In this document: positions 32,178 through 41,928 of the stretch, one piece after another | Layout of the letters: each line of letters opens with the position of its first letter | Numbering within the stretch: the first letter of the stretch is position 1 | Source: Spirochaetota bacterium | GTDB taxonomy: Bacteria > Spirochaetota > Spirochaetia > Treponematales > Rectinemataceae | DNA: 64,000 bases | Direction of reading: 5' to 3' | NCBI GenBank assembly: GCA_026398595.1 | Contig: JAPLSO010000051.1 | Coordinates: forward strand, 170,198-234,197 | The notes under the pieces: generated by a model | What the model was told of the DNA's origin: nothing | The model's database searches: none | The model's input: the letters and a program-made list of their open reading frames with translations, nothing else | Translations under genes and position numbers: made by a program

Positions 32178-33221
32178 TCAGGGCTTTTTAGAAGTTTTTC
32201 TTTTACTCTTCGGTGACGACGAGGCCTTCGCTGGCGCCTTCGTTATGGCAGCCGCTCCCGGACTCTGGCTTCCCGCTTCTCCAATCCGCCAACCCTCTTT
32301 CCCTCCTTCTGCTTCTCTCAGAAGCGGCCGCGATGATGAGCTTTTCCAGAGAAAGGCATCCTCCCATCGCGGTGTCGGAGAACAAACCCACAGATCAGCC
32401 GAGGTGAGACTTTCCAGTTCCGAGCTTATTTTCTCCGAATCGATCTCCCCGGATTTGTCTTCGGCGGCATAAAAAAACCCATCCACGGGAGATGATTCCT
32501 CCCGCTCGCGCAGGGTGATGATTCCCGTCTCGTCCGGTATTCCCCCCGAGGAAGCCCAGAAGTCGCGTCCTCCGGGACTCGAGTCGACCCCGCCGGACAG
32601 CGTGAGATCGGCTCCCGTCTCATCCAGCTCGGCCGCCAGCCCTTCAGGGGCACAATGGAGGACGATGAAGTCCCCGGTTCGTACCTCGCACGAGGGAAAG
32701 CTGTACTCCATCGCCTTAGTCGAACTGGCCCATCTCACTTGGATCCCGCCCAAGGACCCGGCGCCCTCGGCCAGGAATTCCAGGTAGTCCCGATGGGTAT
32801 TGCTCGCCGAGCTGTTTTTCCCCGTCTGGACCTCGTTAAGCCTCAAGCGCGCGGGGCTGGCGTTGTAACCAACAAATTCGAAGATAAAACGTGTCGAGTT
32901 ACCCGAGCCATCCATTGCCTCGCCCGAGAGAAGGCATTTCGCCCCAGCCTTAACCTCAGGTGCGATGGCGACGAGGATGATGGTCCCTTGAACGCTGGGC
33001 GTTGCGATGGAAGTTTCGGGAGAGAATCCGAAACTCCCCTTCACGGGCGTAACAATCTCATCGAAGCCAATCTCGAAACAGCCAGTTGCCCTCTGACGAG
33101 CGGCCAGGATCGATGGCGGGCGGATATCCCCCGCAGGCATGAAGATATCGGCTGAATCGGGGCTGCATCCACAGACGAGGATAAGGGAAAGGCAGAGCAC
33201 GGAAAGAAGCTCGGATGACAT
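32178..33221 (-). CDS. putative lipoprotein with lamin-tail-domain-like region
   Basis: MSSELLSVLCLSLILVCGCSPDSADIF lipobox-like; RLRLNEVQTGKNSSASNTHRDYLEFLAEGAGSLGGIQVR; basic C-terminus KSKRKTSKKP. Confidence 0.65.
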   Translation of the reverse strand: MSSELLSVLCLSLILVCGCSPDSADIFMPAGDIRPPSILAARQRATGCFEIGFDEIVTPVKGSFGFSPETSIATPSVQGTIILVAIAPEVKAGAKCLLSGEAMDGSGNSTRFIFEFVGYNASPARLRLNEVQTGKNSSASNTHRDYLEFLAEGAGSLGGIQVRWASSTKAMEYSFPSCEVRTGDFIVLHCAPEGLAAELDETGADLTLSGGVDSSPGGRDFWASSGGIPDETGIITLREREESSPVDGFFYAAEDKSGEIDSEKISSELESLTSADLWVCSPTPRWEDAFLWKSSSSRPLLREAEGGKEGWRIGEAGSQSPGAAAITKAPAKASSSPKSKRKTSKKP

Positions 33222-33315
33222 CGCGAATCTTCGCCTCCTCGCTAGGAGAACGCGCGCGAATCCCGCCGACGCTTCAAGCTTGCCCACAATCGCTGGCTCA
33301 CGATAGAATCACGCC

Positions 33316-33747
33316 ATGAACGTACTGCTTGCAAACGATCACGGAGCCGTTGAGCTAAAGCTGCGTATCCTCGCCTGGCTCCTGGAAAAGGGACATAAGG
33401 TCACCAACCTGGGCGTCGATACCGAGGATAGGGTCGATTATCCAGACATAGCTGACAAGGCTGTCGCCGAGTTTCAAAAAGGCGGCTACGATTTCGGTAT
33501 CCTCTTCTGCGGCACGGGTATCGGTATTTCTATAGCCGCCAATCGGCACAAAGGTATACGCTGCGCCCTCGTCCACGACGCCTTTACGGCCCTGATGGCC
33601 AAGAAGCACAACAACGCCAATTTTCTGGCTTTCGGGGGCAGGGTGACCTACAGGGAATCACCGGAATCCCTGATCGATGTCTTCATGGGAGCAGAGTTCC
33701 AGGGCGAGCGGCACGCCACGAGGATCGAGAAACTCGATCGGAATTAA
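33316..33747 (+). CDS. rpiB: ribose 5-phosphate isomerase B
   Basis: VLLANDHGAVELK, DYPDIADKAV, GILFCGTGIGISIAANRHKGIRCAL, NNANFLAFGGR. Confidence 0.95.
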   Translation: MNVLLANDHGAVELKLRILAWLLEKGHKVTNLGVDTEDRVDYPDIADKAVAEFQKGGYDFGILFCGTGIGISIAANRHKGIRCALVHDAFTALMAKKHNNANFLAFGGRVTYRESPESLIDVFMGAEFQGERHATRIEKLDRN

Positions 33748-33772
33748 AGGCGGCTTGGGCCGCCCATCCTGC

Positions 33773-34855
33773 TTAGGCTCGGTCCACGGCCGCCGCGGCG
33801 AGCCCAAGCGCAAAGTCCTTTCCGGCGGCCTGCGCGGCCCCATACCATGCGGCGCCCAGGAGCCCGGCCTTGTGGGATAGCATCGCCCGCTCGAAGCCGC
33901 AGCTTATCCAGGCGTCCCGATAGACGAGGTTCGGCACGAGGGATGCAACTTTAACGGGAATATGGGGCGCTCCTTTAATGACGCCGCCGCCGAAGACAAC
34001 AAGGTCGGGCGCCAAGAAGGCCAGAGCCGTGGCCGTCGTTCGGGCAAGAGATTCTATCATGATGGCGTCGGCGAAAACGCCCAGTTTATCGCCCGATGCG
34101 AATGCTTCATATACTTCCCGGGCATTTATGGACTCGCCAGCCTGGGCTCGGGCCGCCAGCGCCGATCCCTCGATGAAGGACGTGTAGTCGCGTTCAGTGG
34201 CTCGCCTGCCGAGCAGGGCTTCGGCGGCCGCGATGCCTATCGAGCCGAGCCTGGCATCCTCGCCCCTTGCCAACGCAGCGGCTATCCTTCCTACGGAGGG
34301 GCCCGAAGCGTAGGCTTCCGAACAGCCCTCTACCCCGCAGGCGCAATGGCGTCCCCGAGGTTCGATGATGAAGTGGCCCACTTCAGGGGCTCGATCGTCC
34401 CGGCCGCCCAGTATTCTTCCATCCTCGACGTAGCCGCCACCTATCCCCGTGCCCAGGCCGAGGAAAAGAAGGTTCTTTGTCCTCCCTCCTCGGACGGCCC
34501 ACTCTGCATAGGTGGCGATATTGCCGTCGTTGCGCACGCCGCAGGGAATGCCGCTGGCCATAGAGGATATCTCCCGGCCCAGTTCTGTACCGTACCAGCC
34601 TTTGATATTAGCTGCCATGCCAACGATGACTCCCTGAGGGTCGACGCCGCCCGGCGTTCCCACGCCCACGGATTTGAGTCGTCCGACCTCGGATAGTTCA
34701 CGGACGACCTCGGAAACCGCGGCCAGAACGGCCTTCGCCCCCGATGAAGCCGGCGTCGCCCGCGACGCCTCGGCTGCCACGACGCCACCGGCATCGACGA
34801 CGATTCCCTTAATGCTTTGTCCCCCGATGTCCAGTCCGGCGAAGAGATCGGTCAT
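33773..34855 (-). CDS. ROK family sugar kinase (glucokinase-like)
   Basis: GLDIGGQSIKGIVVD, RNDGNIATYAEW, LGLGTGIGGGYV, HCACGVEGCSEAYAS zinc motif. Confidence 0.92.
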   Translation of the reverse strand: MTDLFAGLDIGGQSIKGIVVDAGGVVAAEASRATPASSGAKAVLAAVSEVVRELSEVGRLKSVGVGTPGGVDPQGVIVGMAANIKGWYGTELGREISSMASGIPCGVRNDGNIATYAEWAVRGGRTKNLLFLGLGTGIGGGYVEDGRILGGRDDRAPEVGHFIIEPRGRHCACGVEGCSEAYASGPSVGRIAAALARGEDARLGSIGIAAAEALLGRRATERDYTSFIEGSALAARAQAGESINAREVYEAFASGDKLGVFADAIMIESLARTTATALAFLAPDLVVFGGGVIKGAPHIPVKVASLVPNLVYRDAWISCGFERAMLSHKAGLLGAAWYGAAQAAGKDFALGLAAAAVDRA

Positions 34856-36282
34856 TTTAAATCAGGCTCCAGGTAGTAGGTTTCACCCCGAACCACGATC
34901 GTCGCCTCGGGGATTCCCACTTCCAGCACCTTATCCTTGAGGAAGTTCAAGGCTTTTGTCTCGCCATGGACGAGGAAGACCCGCTTCAGGTTCGCCGGCT
35001 TTGAGCCTTCGAGCCATCCGATGGTCTCCTTCCAGTCGGCATGGGCGGAAAAGGCGCCGATCGACTCGACGGCGCAGTTCACCTTGTAGAAATCGCCGTG
35101 GATTCGGACTTCCTTGGCCCCGTCCTGGAGCCGCCTCCCCAGGGTCCCGTCGGCCATAAATCCGATGATAAGGAGACTGTTGGCCGGACTGCCCAGGTTA
35201 TGCATCAGGTGGTGTTGTATCCTGCCGACTTCGCACATTCCGTCGGCCGATATGATGATCATGCTCTCCTTGGCACCGTTGAGGGCCTTGGAATCCTCGA
35301 CGGACCGGGAAAAATGGAGGGAAGAGAAGCCGAAGGGATTCTTGGAATGGGCGATGAAAGCATCCCTCGTCTCGGCATCGTAGCACTCGGGATGGAGGCT
35401 GAAGATGGCCGTCGCGTCGATGGCCATGGGCGAGTCGACCCAGATGGGCAGGTCAGGGATCTTGCCCTGGTCCAGAAGGAGATGGAGGTCGAAGACGAGC
35501 TCCTGCGTGCGTTCTACAGCGAAAGCCGGTATGATGACCTTGCCCCCGCGTGCCCCTGTCCGCGAGATGATGTCGGCGAGCCTTTCGATGGCCCCCGATC
35601 GCTCCTCGTGGATCTTATCGCCGTAAGTGCTCTCGAGGACAAGGTAATCCAGGCCAGGAAGAAGCTCTGGATCCCGGATTATGGGCTTGCCCGCCCTGCC
35701 CAGGTCGCCCGAGAAGCCGATGATCAGCTCCTTGCCTCCCGGTCTCCTAATTCGGATCTTGACCAGCGCCGAGCCGAGGATATGGCCCGCGTCGAAGAAT
35801 TCGATCGATACAGTATCCGAAAGGAAGATCGGCCTGTGGTAATCAAAGGTGACGAATCTGCCTATGGTCTTGACTACATCGAGGTCGTCGTAGAGGGGCT
35901 TGAAATCGAAGACCTGGCCCTTCTGTTCGGCCTGCCGCGACAAGTAGTCGGCATCCCTGGCCTGGATGTGGGCCGAATCCATCATGACCAGGTTGGCGAG
36001 GTCCCGCGTCGCCGAAGTCGAATAGATATTCCCCGAAAACCCCTTTTTGACGAGAAGTGGAAGCAGTCCGCAATGGTCGAAGTGGGCATGGGTGAGGACG
36101 ACGGCGTCCAGGGACCCAGGAGCAATATCGCCGAGGAGGGCCCTGTTCTTGGCATCGGACTCGGCTCTCTTACCTTGGAAGGCTCCGCAGTCGATGAGGA
36201 TCTTCGTCCCATCCACGTCGAGAAGGTGTTTGGAACCCGTCACTTCGCCGGCAGCTCCCAGTGATCTCAAGGTTACGCTCAT
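34852..36282 (-). CDS. MBL-fold metallo-hydrolase with RNA-specificity (beta-CASP) domain
   Basis: LTHAHFDHCGLLPLLVKKGF, GAAGEVTGSKHLLDVDG, LVLESTYGDK, C-terminal GAFSAHADWKETIGWL, VHGE. Confidence 0.94.
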   Translation of the reverse strand: MSVTLRSLGAAGEVTGSKHLLDVDGTKILIDCGAFQGKRAESDAKNRALLGDIAPGSLDAVVLTHAHFDHCGLLPLLVKKGFSGNIYSTSATRDLANLVMMDSAHIQARDADYLSRQAEQKGQVFDFKPLYDDLDVVKTIGRFVTFDYHRPIFLSDTVSIEFFDAGHILGSALVKIRIRRPGGKELIIGFSGDLGRAGKPIIRDPELLPGLDYLVLESTYGDKIHEERSGAIERLADIISRTGARGGKVIIPAFAVERTQELVFDLHLLLDQGKIPDLPIWVDSPMAIDATAIFSLHPECYDAETRDAFIAHSKNPFGFSSLHFSRSVEDSKALNGAKESMIIISADGMCEVGRIQHHLMHNLGSPANSLLIIGFMADGTLGRRLQDGAKEVRIHGDFYKVNCAVESIGAFSAHADWKETIGWLEGSKPANLKRVFLVHGETKALNFLKDKVLEVGIPEATIVVRGETYYLEPDLK

Positions 36283-36387
36283 GGTTCGATTATACATCGT
36301 CACCGGCTCTGGGCATAGGACAACCGGAAGGTCTGAAGGCACGCCATACTTGCGGAGGCTTCGGCAATCGGCGTAGTATGGCCAAGC

Positions 36388-37584
36388 ATGGTTGGAGAAA
36401 AGCTGGTCCTCGATGTCGAGAAACTCGCCTCGGGCGGGGACGGCATAGCTTTCTCGGGCGGCCAGGTCGTCTTCGTCCCCTATTCCATCCCCGGGGAGAA
36501 GATCAATGCAAGGGTCGTCCTCCAGGGCAAAGGTTACCTCAGGGCTGAAATTCTCTCCGTCCTCGAACCAGCGGCTTCCCGGATTCGTCCTCCCTGTCCA
36601 GTTTTCGGTTCCTGCGGCGGCTGCAAGCTTCAGCACATCGACTATCCCGCACAGCTCACCTTCAAGGTTGCCTCGATCAAGGAGACCTTCGAGCGTATAG
36701 GTGGATTCGTTCTGGACGAACTCCCCGTGGAGTCAGGCTCGCCCTACGCCTACAGGAACAGAATCCAGCTGCACGAGACTCGGGACGGAGGTCTTGGCTT
36801 CATGGGAGAGGGCTCGGAGCTGGCAATCAGGGCTCCGGGCTGCCCCATCACCGTTCCCACCCTCGATCAATGGCTGAGGAAACAGAACAGGAAAGCCAGA
36901 CCCTATAAGGAACTCCGAAGCCGGATTGGCGACCGGGATAGGTTCGTCGTATTCGCCCAGGGCGAAGAACTCTTTATCGAGGGAGAAACGGCCAAGGCTT
37001 CCGCCCGGATAGGCTCTTTGACCTACAGCTTCCCCCTTGCCCATTTCTTCCAGAGTAACCTCGCCATGGCCGAACGCCTCGTGGATAGGGCCGTAGCCGG
37101 GCTCTCGGGCGGCACGGCTCTCGACCTCTACAGCGGTGCGGGCCTCTTCGCCGCGCGGCTTGCCTCGAGCTTCGACCAGGTCATCTGCGTCGAAAGCGAC
37201 GCCGTTTCCCTCGAAGCAGCGCGAGGCAATGTCCCCCCCGGAAAAGGCCGATTCCACCCTCAGGATGGAGAGACCTGGACAGGAGCCCAGGGGAAGAAGG
37301 CCGAGGGCCTTGGTGGTACGCGCTTCGACTGGGCCTTCGTCGACCCGCCAAGAGAAGGTCTCTCGCCGAAGATGCGGACTTGGCTGAAGACAGCTCTCCT
37401 GGGCGGCCTAACCTACGTCTCCTGCGACCACGCGACTTTAGCCAGGGACCTGGGCGAACTGCGCGGCGCGGGCTGGAGGCTCGACTCCCTCGTCCTTTTC
37501 GATTTCTACCCACAGACAGGCCGCATCGAAGCGCTGGCGCGGCTCTTGCCGCCCTACGCAGTCAGAAGCAAGGAGGCTGTATGA
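36388..37584 (+). CDS. class I SAM-dependent 23S rRNA (uracil-5) methyltransferase, RlmD/TrmA-like with TRAM domain
   Basis: N-terminal TRAM, CPVFGSCGGCKLQHIDYPAQLTFK Fe-S motif, FVDPPREGLSPK, YVSCDHATLARDL. Confidence 0.92.
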   Translation: MVGEKLVLDVEKLASGGDGIAFSGGQVVFVPYSIPGEKINARVVLQGKGYLRAEILSVLEPAASRIRPPCPVFGSCGGCKLQHIDYPAQLTFKVASIKETFERIGGFVLDELPVESGSPYAYRNRIQLHETRDGGLGFMGEGSELAIRAPGCPITVPTLDQWLRKQNRKARPYKELRSRIGDRDRFVVFAQGEELFIEGETAKASARIGSLTYSFPLAHFFQSNLAMAERLVDRAVAGLSGGTALDLYSGAGLFAARLASSFDQVICVESDAVSLEAARGNVPPGKGRFHPQDGETWTGAQGKKAEGLGGTRFDWAFVDPPREGLSPKMRTWLKTALLGGLTYVSCDHATLARDLGELRGAGWRLDSLVLFDFYPQTGRIEALARLLPPYAVRSKEAV

Positions 37585-39161
37585 ATCGCGACGGACCATT
37601 CAAGGGACGGACGATAGCCGTGGTGAACGATCTTTCTCTCGATGAGCAAAAATATCTCTACCGCAAGACAAGGAAGCTGAAGACCCTGGTACGCGAAGGC
37701 GGAAGCGTAAAGCCCTTCAAGATCGACGACAGGGACTACCAGGTCTACCTCATCTTCATGGAGGACTCGACGCGGACGCGTGAGTCCTTCCGCAATGCCG
37801 CCAAGTTCCTTGGTTGCAGGACGAATATCTTCGATGCCGCAACCAGTTCCTTCAACAAGAACGAGTCCATCACCGACGCGATAAAGATGCTGTACGGCTA
37901 CTCCTCCGACTCCTGCTTCATCCTGAGGACGAAGCTAGAAGGGACCTGCCGCTGGCTCCAGGGTGCCCTGGCCCAGTACGCCGAAACCTCAGGAGGCCCC
38001 CGCCCCGGCTTCATCAACGCGGGCGATGGCAAGCACGAGCATCCGACCCAGGAATTCCTCGACGAGTTCTCCTTCCTCGAGCAGCTCGACTGGAACGAGG
38101 ACCACATCCACATCGCCCTGACTGGCGACCTCTACCACGGCCGGACCGTACATTCCAAGGCCGACGGTCTGCGGATCTTCCGTCAGGTCGAAGTCGACCT
38201 GATCGCCCCCGAACTCCTGTCCATGCCGCCCTACTATATCGAGAAGATGAAAGCCAACGGCTACGAAGTCAGAGTCTACGAATCCCTGGACGAATATCTC
38301 GCCTCCGGCAAGGTCGCGTCGCTCTGGTACTTCACCCGCCTCCAGCTCGAGCGGATGGGCGAGGCCATCCTCGAAAGGGCACCCTCCCTGCGGAAGAGCG
38401 TCACCTTCAGGAAGGACATGCTGGGTCTGCTTCCCGACGACGCGCGATTCTACCATCCCCTCCCCCGCGACCGTCTGGCGCCCACCAACCCCACCTTCCT
38501 CGACGCCCTGCCTTTAAACCGATGGGACGCTCAGTCGGCCAACGGCTACTGGAGTCGTATCGTCGAGATCGGCATGGTTTCGGGCCTCCTTGGCCATGAC
38601 TTCGATGGATCCTTCGCCATGGAGCCCGAAATTGTCGAGGATTTTATCCTTGAAGCTCCGGCCTCAGAACACAGCAAGCCCGAGTACAAGGTGGGCATCA
38701 AGCCCGTCGAGGAAGGCATCGTCATCGACCACATCGCCACTGGTGAATCGATCGAAGCGATCTGGAGCAACATCGAGGCAGTGCGGAAAATTCTCAAACT
38801 CAATGTGCGCTCGAGCCAGGGCGTCTACCATTCCTTCAAGGGGCTCGAGGTCTATAAAGGCATCATCTCACTGCCCGACATCATCAGTTTCGGTGAAAAG
38901 GATCTGAAGAAGCTCGCGGCCATCGCCCCGGGCTGCACCCTAAATCTGATCCGAGATTCCAAGGTGGCCAAGAAGTACAGGCTCTCGATGCCGCCCCGTA
39001 TTTACGGCTTCGAAGAGATATCCTGCAAGAACGAGAACTGCATTTCCAACCCCAGCCACAACGAAGGAGTGACCACCGAATTCCTGAGAAAATCAGGATC
39101 GACCTTTGTCTGCAGGTACTGCGAAAAGGAGCACCCCTTCAGAAAAATCTGGGACATCTGA
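37581..39161 (+). CDS. pyrBI: bifunctional aspartate carbamoyltransferase catalytic/regulatory chain fusion
   Basis: EDSTRTRESFRNAAKFLG, HPTQEFLDEF, FYHPLPRDR; C-terminal PyrI region VKPVEEGIVIDHIATG... with CKNENC...CRYC zinc motif. Confidence 0.94.
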   Translation: MNRDGPFKGRTIAVVNDLSLDEQKYLYRKTRKLKTLVREGGSVKPFKIDDRDYQVYLIFMEDSTRTRESFRNAAKFLGCRTNIFDAATSSFNKNESITDAIKMLYGYSSDSCFILRTKLEGTCRWLQGALAQYAETSGGPRPGFINAGDGKHEHPTQEFLDEFSFLEQLDWNEDHIHIALTGDLYHGRTVHSKADGLRIFRQVEVDLIAPELLSMPPYYIEKMKANGYEVRVYESLDEYLASGKVASLWYFTRLQLERMGEAILERAPSLRKSVTFRKDMLGLLPDDARFYHPLPRDRLAPTNPTFLDALPLNRWDAQSANGYWSRIVEIGMVSGLLGHDFDGSFAMEPEIVEDFILEAPASEHSKPEYKVGIKPVEEGIVIDHIATGESIEAIWSNIEAVRKILKLNVRSSQGVYHSFKGLEVYKGIISLPDIISFGEKDLKKLAAIAPGCTLNLIRDSKVAKKYRLSMPPRIYGFEEISCKNENCISNPSHNEGVTTEFLRKSGSTFVCRYCEKEHPFRKIWDI

Positions 39162-39187
39162 GGAAGGATCACGATACGATGACGAGA

Positions 39188-39214
39188 GGGGCGGCTTGGA
39201 TACCGCCCTTTTTT
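39188..39214 (+). terminator. intrinsic terminator after pyrBI
   Basis: GGGCGG ... CCGCCC followed by TTTTTT. Confidence 0.8.
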
Positions 39215-39944
39215 ATCCTTGGTAGATTCTCCTGTATTCATACATGCAGAGGGCGGCGGCCACCGAAACGTTGAGGGAATCCACGTGGCCTAGCATGGGT
39301 ATGGACAGAGCCTGGTCCGCTTTTTCCAGGAGGAGCCTGGAGACGCCGTCCCCTTCGTTGCCCAGGATAAAGCAGGTTCGGGGAGGAAAGGCAAAACCCG
39401 GAAGGGGCGAACCGCTCATGTCGGCCGCGTAGACCCAGAATCCGGCATTCTGGATCTTCCTAAGGGCATCGGCGAGATTCTGGACGAAGGCCGTGGGTAT
39501 CCAGGCGGCTGCCCCGGCGCTCGTCCGGGCAGCCGCGTCCCCCAAAGGTGAGGCCCTTCTCAAGGGTGCCACCACGAGGCCGACGCCGAAGGCGTCGGCC
39601 GACCTTAAGATGGCTCCAAAGTTCTGGGGATCCTCGATGTGATCGAGGACGATGATCATGGCTTGTTCCGGCGCAGAGGCCAGGAATTCTTCGAGGGAGA
39701 GGCTCTGCTTGGCATCCCCATCCAGGAGAGCCAGGATGATGCCCTTGTTATCTGGATCTATCCGATCGAGGAGGGTTGCATCCACCTGTTCCACGGGGAT
39801 GCCGGTCTTCTTCGCCGTCTCCAGGATCTCCCTGACCCTTGGCCCCTTTTTCGCCCCCATGCTCCCCGCGATGAGAAGCTTGGCTTGGCTAGGTTTGGAA
39901 CGTAGGGTTTCGAGAATGCCGTGAAAGCTTGTCAGGTAGTCCAC
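39213..39944 (-). CDS. TrmH/SpoU family 23S rRNA 2'-O-methyltransferase (RlmB-like)
   Basis: VLDHIEDPQNFGAILRSADAFGV, FILGNEGDGVSRLLLEKADQALSIPMLGHVDSLNVSVAAALCMYEYRR. Confidence 0.94.
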   Translation of the reverse strand: MDYLTSFHGILETLRSKPSQAKLLIAGSMGAKKGPRVREILETAKKTGIPVEQVDATLLDRIDPDNKGIILALLDGDAKQSLSLEEFLASAPEQAMIIVLDHIEDPQNFGAILRSADAFGVGLVVAPLRRASPLGDAAARTSAGAAAWIPTAFVQNLADALRKIQNAGFWVYAADMSGSPLPGFAFPPRTCFILGNEGDGVSRLLLEKADQALSIPMLGHVDSLNVSVAAALCMYEYRRIYQG

Positions 39945-39976
39945 GCCCGGATCATAGCAGAGCCACGCCCCTATGA

Positions 39977-40016
39977 AAAGCGCGCCCCGGAAGAATTTTG
40001 GAGCGCGCTTTATTTT
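39977..40016. terminator. intrinsic terminator hairpin
   Basis: AAAGCGCGC (39977-39985) / GCGCGCTTT (40003-40011) then ATTTT. Confidence 0.65.
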
Positions 40017-40034
40017 ACTTGATCCAGCCTATTT

Positions 40035-40856
40035 TCAGGGCATGACAGTAAATTCCTGCACCAGCTGTATAGCGCTTTCCGCCTGTTTGACGCCCGAAAC
40101 CTCGTGCGCGGCCGCAAGGGCCGTGTCGATAGATGTCTGGGAATTGGCCACGCCGTGGAGGACGACAGCGCCCTTCTCCACCGTCGCCTCGAGGAAATGC
40201 ACGAGTACCTTCCTCTTGTAGACGATCTCGGTCACTACCTTCTGGGCAAGAACGAGATCGGACACCTTCTGCACGCCCGTATCCTCTTTCGCCTTGTCGA
40301 CAAAAACCTTGACCAAGGCTGAGATGGCGACGGCGGCATGGGCGGGGTCGGTGCCCGCCGTGTTGATTGTCAGGTCGTACTCGCGCGCGTCCGACCAGTT
40401 GGTCGAGAAAAAGTACTTGTGGAAACCGCTCCTGTCGTGGTCGCTCTGCTCGAGTATCTGAAGGGCCCGCTTGTTGTCGCAGGAGTAGAGTTTCTTGACC
40501 CGCTCCAGGCGCAGAGAGAGAGGAGCGGTGATCTTGACCGAAAGCATGTGCGGCACGCCCCGCAGAATGGCGCAGCCTCCCCGGCCCATGATAATGCAGC
40601 TATTCCCCTGCGCGGCCTCGAGAATGGCCGATTTCAGGTAGTGGAGATAGTCGTCCCTCTGTTGGGAGAGAGATGCCCAGAACCCGGGATTCTTCTCGTC
40701 GTACTTTTCCCTCTTCTCGGCGCTGATGCCGATCGACATGAGGCTCTTTTCCAGGTATTCCTTGTCTATGAGCTTATAGCCTGTGATGCCGGCAAGCTCC
40801 TGAGCGGTCTCTTCGCCGAGGGATGCGAGCTCTCGCGCAATAGTGATTATTGCCAT
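40035..40856 (-). CDS. cytidylate-kinase-like protein fused to C-terminal BON-like domain
   Basis: AIITIARELASLGEETAQELAGITGYKLID, CIIMGRGGCAILR, YDLTINT; C-terminal VTEIVYKRKVLVHFLEATVEKGAVVLHGVANSQTSIDTALAAAHEVSGVKQAESAIQLV. Confidence 0.82.
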   Translation of the reverse strand: MAIITIARELASLGEETAQELAGITGYKLIDKEYLEKSLMSIGISAEKREKYDEKNPGFWASLSQQRDDYLHYLKSAILEAAQGNSCIIMGRGGCAILRGVPHMLSVKITAPLSLRLERVKKLYSCDNKRALQILEQSDHDRSGFHKYFFSTNWSDAREYDLTINTAGTDPAHAAVAISALVKVFVDKAKEDTGVQKVSDLVLAQKVVTEIVYKRKVLVHFLEATVEKGAVVLHGVANSQTSIDTALAAAHEVSGVKQAESAIQLVQEFTVMP

Positions 40857-40955
40857 ATTGTCCCTCCTTAAATCTCACTGTATGACCAGATTCGCGCAAA
40901 GTCAAATAATTTCCGCTATTCACGCGCCTAGACCTTTGGTAATATTTCGGCGTAC

Positions 40956-41858
40956 ATGGAAAAGCTTGGAGTCCTTGCCGCTTTAACTACGGCGTGCTTC
41001 TGGTCCCTGGCAGCCATCTTCTTTGAGAACGTCACACATCGGGCTGGCCCCCTCGCGGTCAATTTCTGGAAAGTAACCTTCGCCTTATTCTTCCTCACGA
41101 TCAGCGCGGCCTTCGGCAGAGGTCTGCCTTTCCCGACGGACGCATCGCTCCATGCGTGGGTCTACCTTTCCATCTCAGGCCTTCTAGGATTCGTGATAGC
41201 CGACTATTTTCTCCTGAACGCCTATCTTCTCATCGGATCGCGGACCACCGTGGTATTTCAAGCCATCACGCCTCTCTTTACGGCTTTCTTCGCCCTGATA
41301 TTCCTCGGCGAGCGGATGAATCCCCTCTCCCTTCTGGGCATGGCCGTCGTCATCGCCGGCATCCTTATCGTCGTTCTTTCTCACAGGAAAGGCCGGGAAG
41401 CGGCCAATTCCAACTCCCCCTCCACCCTGAAGGGCTACCTTTTTGCCTTTCTCTCAACCCTTTTTCAGGCCTTTAGCATGATCTTCTCCAAGGCGGGCCT
41501 GGGCGATTATTCGGCCATCTCGGGAACCCAGATCAGGATCATCACCGCCATTCTTGGTTTCGGGCTGCAGGCGCTCATTCTGCGCCAGGGAAAGCAGGTA
41601 TTCGTCAAGCCTCTCAAGGAAGGCAAGGTTCTTAAGTTTCTTCTGCTCGGCTCGATAGTCGGCCCCTTCCTCGGCGTAACCTGTTCCCTCTTCGCCCTGC
41701 AGAACACCGCGGCTGGGACGGCTTCCACACTCATCGCCCTCACTCCCGTCTTCATCATTCCGCCATCCATCATTATCCTCAAGCAGAAGGTCAAACCGGT
41801 CGAAATCGCCGGGGCAGCGATAGCCGTCTGCGGGGTCGCACTCTTCTTTCTTCTCTGA
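40956..41858 (+). CDS. EamA/DMT superfamily transporter
   Basis: 10-TM pattern, two EamA halves (ALIFLGERMNPLSLLGMAVVIAGI; ALQNTAAGTASTLIALTPVFIIP). Confidence 0.92.
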   Translation: MEKLGVLAALTTACFWSLAAIFFENVTHRAGPLAVNFWKVTFALFFLTISAAFGRGLPFPTDASLHAWVYLSISGLLGFVIADYFLLNAYLLIGSRTTVVFQAITPLFTAFFALIFLGERMNPLSLLGMAVVIAGILIVVLSHRKGREAANSNSPSTLKGYLFAFLSTLFQAFSMIFSKAGLGDYSAISGTQIRIITAILGFGLQALILRQGKQVFVKPLKEGKVLKFLLLGSIVGPFLGVTCSLFALQNTAAGTASTLIALTPVFIIPPSIIILKQKVKPVEIAGAAIAVCGVALFFLL

Positions 41859-41928
41859 TGATGGATCGGAAGTGAAACAGCGCTTCGCTTAAGCCTGAAG
41901 CGGTGTATACTGAAGCCAAGGAGTCGCG

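Noticed and set aside
35041-36264. 407-aa plus-strand ORF opposite the MBL-fold hydrolase
   Set aside because: Antisense to a clear beta-CASP hydrolase; no recognisable domain
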